Origin: Hetaerina americana
Taxonomy: Eukaryota > Arthropoda > Insecta > Odonata > Calopterygidae
Reading direction: 5' to 3'
Assembly (NCBI GenBank): GCA_022747635.1
Contig: JAKTNV010000009.1
Span: forward strand, 71,241,907-71,305,906
Length of the DNA: 64,000 nucleotides
The translations under genes and the position numbers were made by a program. Within the stretch, counting starts at the first letter, position 1, and each line of letters starts with the position of its first letter. The notes beneath the pieces were generated by a model. The model saw only the letters and a list, made by a program, of their open reading frames with translations. It was not told the DNA's origin and did no database searches. Below, piece by piece: positions 60,965 through 64,000 of the stretch.

Positions 60965-61084
60965 AAAGGGGCAGCGAGCGAACCCTCCCCCGCGTAAGCT
61001 TGCTCAGGTCAAAGGAGATTCATATGCCATCTTTCCATTCCACTCGCTTGGATTGGATTTGGCGCGAGACCACCTCTCTTGTCT
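60965..61084. repeat. Direct duplication, copy 1
   Basis: Shares GGGGC.GC.AGCGAACCCTCC, CATATGCCATCTTTCCATTC and CTCGCTTGGATTGGATTTGG with 61391-61503. Confidence 0.85.
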
Positions 61085-61287
61085 GCCGCGGTTTAGACAC
61101 CACAGAGGGGGTAGGGAGTCGACACGAGAAATCGACTCTTGCTAATTTTCGGCATAATCCCCCTTTAATCATATTCTGTTTATGAAACGAGAGCTTTATG
61201 GTTCCATGAAGAACGGTTCTGTAGGGGTCCATTTTCCCACCGTGAAAAGTAATTTGTCCGTCGCCAAGGCTCCTAGGGATCGTTTTC

Positions 61288-61375
61288 GTAGTTTTTAGGG
61301 AAGGTGACCAACAGCTGAGGTCATTTGCGCCATTAAGGATGGACAGGAAAGGGTGAAGGGTGGAGGAAACCCGGC
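61288..61375 (-). mobile_element. SINE family gamma 3' domain
   Basis: Minus strand: GGCGCAAATGACCTCAGCTG, TTGGTCACC, and GGGTTTCCTCCACC. Lies between the two direct duplication copies. Confidence 0.65.
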
Positions 61376-61390
61376 AAGGCCCTCTGGGGA

Positions 61391-61503
61391 AAGGGGCGGC
61401 AAGCGAACCCTCCCCGACGTCAGCTTGCTTTGGTCAAAGTATATTCATATGCCATCTTTCCATTCAACTCGCTTGGATTGGATTTGGCCACGTTTCTTGT
61501 CTT
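61391..61503. repeat. Direct duplication, copy 2
   Basis: About 113 bp related to 60965-61084; it runs straight into a LINE endonuclease fragment at 61505. Confidence 0.85.
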
Positions 61504-61504
61504 C

Positions 61505-62640
61505 CTTGGAGTAATTGCGGTTGTTCCTGCAGAGAACCATTTGATTGTGATTGCGGATTGGAATTCGACGGTAGGCAAGGGAAGAGATGGTAGTAATAAC
61601 GTATGGAAACTACGGTTGAGGGAAAATAATGACCGAGGAGGGTAAGCGATTTTTCTTACGTGAGAGAATGGCTAATCAAAACGAACACATAGTTTAGACA
61701 CTACAAAATGAGTTGTTAGACATGGAGATGTCCACAATCGACGTCCACGGCCTTCGGATACCAGGAATATGACGTATATGATGGCTTTGGTCCAGTCATA
61801 CTCGACAGTGAGATAGAAATGGCATGAAGGGAATGATATCAAATAAGTTCGTGGGGGTCTACAGCATTTTCGCGGAACTACTTTAAGTTTTAGGAAATGG
61901 TGGAAAGAAGAGTTTTCATGGACTAATTTCTAGCATTAGCGATGGAGGGATTTGGCTGGAGGACCTAGCCAAATCAGCGTTATTTTTAATGGCAAAAAAA
62001 GGGAAAGGCCGCCATATGGGAGAACCGCAGAGCAATATGTTTGATTTTCCACTTAGTTAAGGTGATCTCAGGCCCGAAAAATAAGGGAATAAGGGAGAGC
62101 AGGGCAAATGTTTATTTACAGGAGGATCCATTTCGTTTCAGGAAGGAGAGCGGCACGTGTGATGCCATCGTAGTAATAAGGGCACTCATAGAGAGGAACA
62201 GAGAACCCAATAAGTATATTATTTTCTATTTCATAGGTTTCGAAAAGTCTCTTGATAGGATGGATTACGTAAAGTTAATGTATATTCAGTAGAAAATAGT
62301 AGAAGATAGGAAGGATAGGAAACACACAACCTATGTACGTCTCTAGCTGTTTTGTTACGAGTGTCGAATGGAGAACTGACATGGCCAGTGTTAGGAAGAG
62401 GTATAAGGCAGGGGTGTCCATTATCAACTGTGCTCTTCAAAGTATATCTGGAGAAAATAATAAAAGAGGCATGGGATGAACTGGATATAGGAATGAAAGT
62501 CAGTGGATAATTCATAAAATCAGTTATGCCTGCTGTTGGCCAGGCTTTAGTTTACCAGCCAGCCTGGGGGTTGCAAGCACTGTTGAGTTATTTGGGAAGT
62601 CAGTGTGTAGTGCGATAGATGTGGGATGAGCGTGGACGTT
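61505..62640 (+). mobile_element. LINE, old copy with endonuclease and RT remnants
   Basis: Reads VPAENHLIVIADWNSTVGKG and NDRGG (endonuclease GDWNAMVG region), then a DVYDGFGPVILDSEIE linker block, SRANVYLQEDPFRFRKESGT, a degraded motif A (FIGFEKSLDRMD), a motif B remnant and the SG-TAA-FIKS region (TAA at 62508). The FADD block is gone (MPAVGQALVYQPAW). Internal deletions between 61690 and 62050. Confidence 0.82.
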
Positions 62641-63881
62641 CCATCTATTTCATGAACATTGTACCACTCGCTGATTGGTTTACTAAATTATTATATCTGC
62701 ATAAACTGCAAGTTTAAACTTTCATGTGAAAACTAGTGTATTTACCTTTGAGGCTTTAGGGTGCAACTCGTTCTTTGATTAAAAAAATATATGCTAATAC
62801 TATCCCGTATCATTTTGTATTGCATATTGATAAATTTTCCCTTAAGGAATCATAAGTTCACTCTCATAACAATTCAAATCCTGGAACTTCTTTTATATAA
62901 ACAAAATCTTCATCCCTAAGTTTGAAATAATAACGTTCACCGTTAATCCACATAAATTCACGAGAAACAATTATTATTAAATTTATATGTTAAATATCAA
63001 TGATTCTTGATATAATTGTATTTCATTTTACATCAATAAAATATCATTTAATACATTTTTTATTTCCAATATGTGTAAATAATGATGAAAATTATTGTAA
63101 ATAATATCGGGTTCTGACAATTCCTTAGATTAATATTTTTTTATTTTTGTGTTTTTCATTCAAACCTTTGTTCTTTTCCTTGAGGTGCTGAAATTCTATG
63201 GCTCCAACTCATTTAAAAAGCTTCTAGTTGAACGACTGTTATCGCCAAGTGATTGAATTTTTAACCGTGTTAAGTCATGGGAAATGTACCGTTGATGACA
63301 GAAGCTCCTAATTTCGTGTATTGCATAGCATTACTTTGTTTTGCCTTCAGTCAAACTGCCCTAATACCCTGATTCACAGTCAAAAATTTTTTCAATATCT
63401 CTTTGCAAAGGACGAAATGTACTCGTACAGGGAACGGCATTTCCCGTATATCTCTGCTGACAAAAGACTGCAATTTTCTCTCGTTAAAATACCTCTGCGT
63501 GAGAGAGAGCAGCGTGACGACAAGTGTGAGGAGAAAGAATGGTCCGTCGGTCTCCTGCACTAAGAGCGCATGTGAGGCGTAGTTGGCGAAATGGGCGCTA
63601 GGAGTCTCTACTTGTGCATCGCTGTTTCGAGGGATAGTCTCCACGCAGGACGTCCGCCCTCCGCCGGCGAGCATTCGAAGCGTGGCGTCTCTCGAAGGAC
63701 ACCGTGTCTTAGAGACAGACTCGAGTGCATCGCCACGTGACTCTCCTTCGTGAGCGCCATTCACCTTATTGGCTCCCTGTCTCGGATTTCAGAGGGAGCT
63801 CACATTCCGTGGTGGTTCATCTATTAAATTCCGAATACCTTACTACATAAAGACGTCGTTCTCTGCAAGGATATGTGGTAG
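62641..63881. other. Unannotated AT-rich stretch
   Basis: No gene or transposon recognised. ORF 63351-63764 (137 aa, minus) matches no family known to me. Confidence 0.4.
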
Positions 63882-64000
63882 TAGTAGTTTTTATGGGAGG
63901 TGACCGACAGCTAAGATCATTTGCGCCATCACGGATGGATGGAATAAGACTGGGAAGGGTGAAGAGAAACCCGGCGTCAGTATTAGTCTAATAATAGCTA
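63882..64000 (-). mobile_element. SINE family gamma, truncated by window end
   Basis: Minus strand: GACGCCGGGTTTCTCTTCACC, GTGATGGCGCAAATGATC, TTAGCTGTCGGTCACCTCCC, then a CTACTACTAC-rich tail. The tRNA head would lie beyond the window. Confidence 0.7.

Overview
This window looks like repeat-dense, apparently non-genic nuclear DNA from an animal, most likely an arthropod and perhaps an insect. The evidence is the mix of element types: APE-endonuclease LINEs of RTE/BovB character, several mariner (DD34D-type) families, Penelope-like elements (PLEs) with GIY-YIG endonuclease domains, tRNA-derived SINEs, and very long (TA)n microsatellites. I recognise no host protein-coding exon, no rRNA, no functional tRNA gene, no bacterial-style operon and no CRISPR array. 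Species-level assignment is not possible from the sequence alone.

Layout. 1-5300: the inner edge of a PLE tail, a 127-bp (TA)n tract, then AT-rich unannotated DNA. 5325-6975 (-): the 5' half of a LINE with 5' UTR and endonuclease, split by a small PLE-tail insertion. 6990-8130: PLE tails and a decayed GIY-YIG region. 8800-9200: old LINE 3' fragment. 10420-11306: deleted mariner with very long inverted ends. 11630-13200: GC-rich block. 15560-16955: LINE, mariner, LINE remnants. 18603-19926: two PLE-tail copies, one a long hairpin with a perfect target-site duplication. 22889-24290: young LINE 3' half ending in (TA)n, plus an older fragment. 26063-28665: PLE and (TA)n cluster holding RT and GIY-YIG coding parts and two long hairpins. 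28985-30700: LINE and PLE-like remnants. 33235-37235: SINEs, a 92-bp MITE and a deleted mariner. 38030-38734: PLE tail and a perfect 70-bp-arm hairpin with a 12-bp target-site duplication. 41040-42980: LINE tip, PLE tail, decayed mariner. 45024-49390: deleted mariner, a young LINE, an old LINE and another mariner. 51610-53110: GC-rich block with a TATA-like box. 53430-56100: SINE, (TA)n, LINE with (TA)n tail, PLE tail. 57905-58385: PLE GIY-YIG C-terminus. 59640-62640: two old LINE copies, one carrying a nested SINE. 63882-64000: a SINE running off the window.

Nothing here is an operon or a pathway. The relationships are parasitic: LINE enzymes probably mobilise the SINEs; PLE RT/GIY-YIG proteins mobilise PLE tails; full-length mariners elsewhere would be needed to move the deleted mariners and the MITE. 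All coding copies seen carry stops, frameshifts, truncations or lost catalytic residues, except that the young LINE fragment at 22889-23769 keeps an open frame for its truncated RT.

The most interesting signals are (i) four long inverted repeats, two of them perfect (87/87 and 70/70), that look like head-to-head PLE tails, two with intact target-site duplications; (ii) a repeated hammerhead-like arrangement in most PLE tails; (iii) the same in-frame TAA stop just before the RT catalytic motif in three LINE copies of different ages; and (iv) the tendency of long (TA)n tracts to start or stop at LINE or PLE ends.
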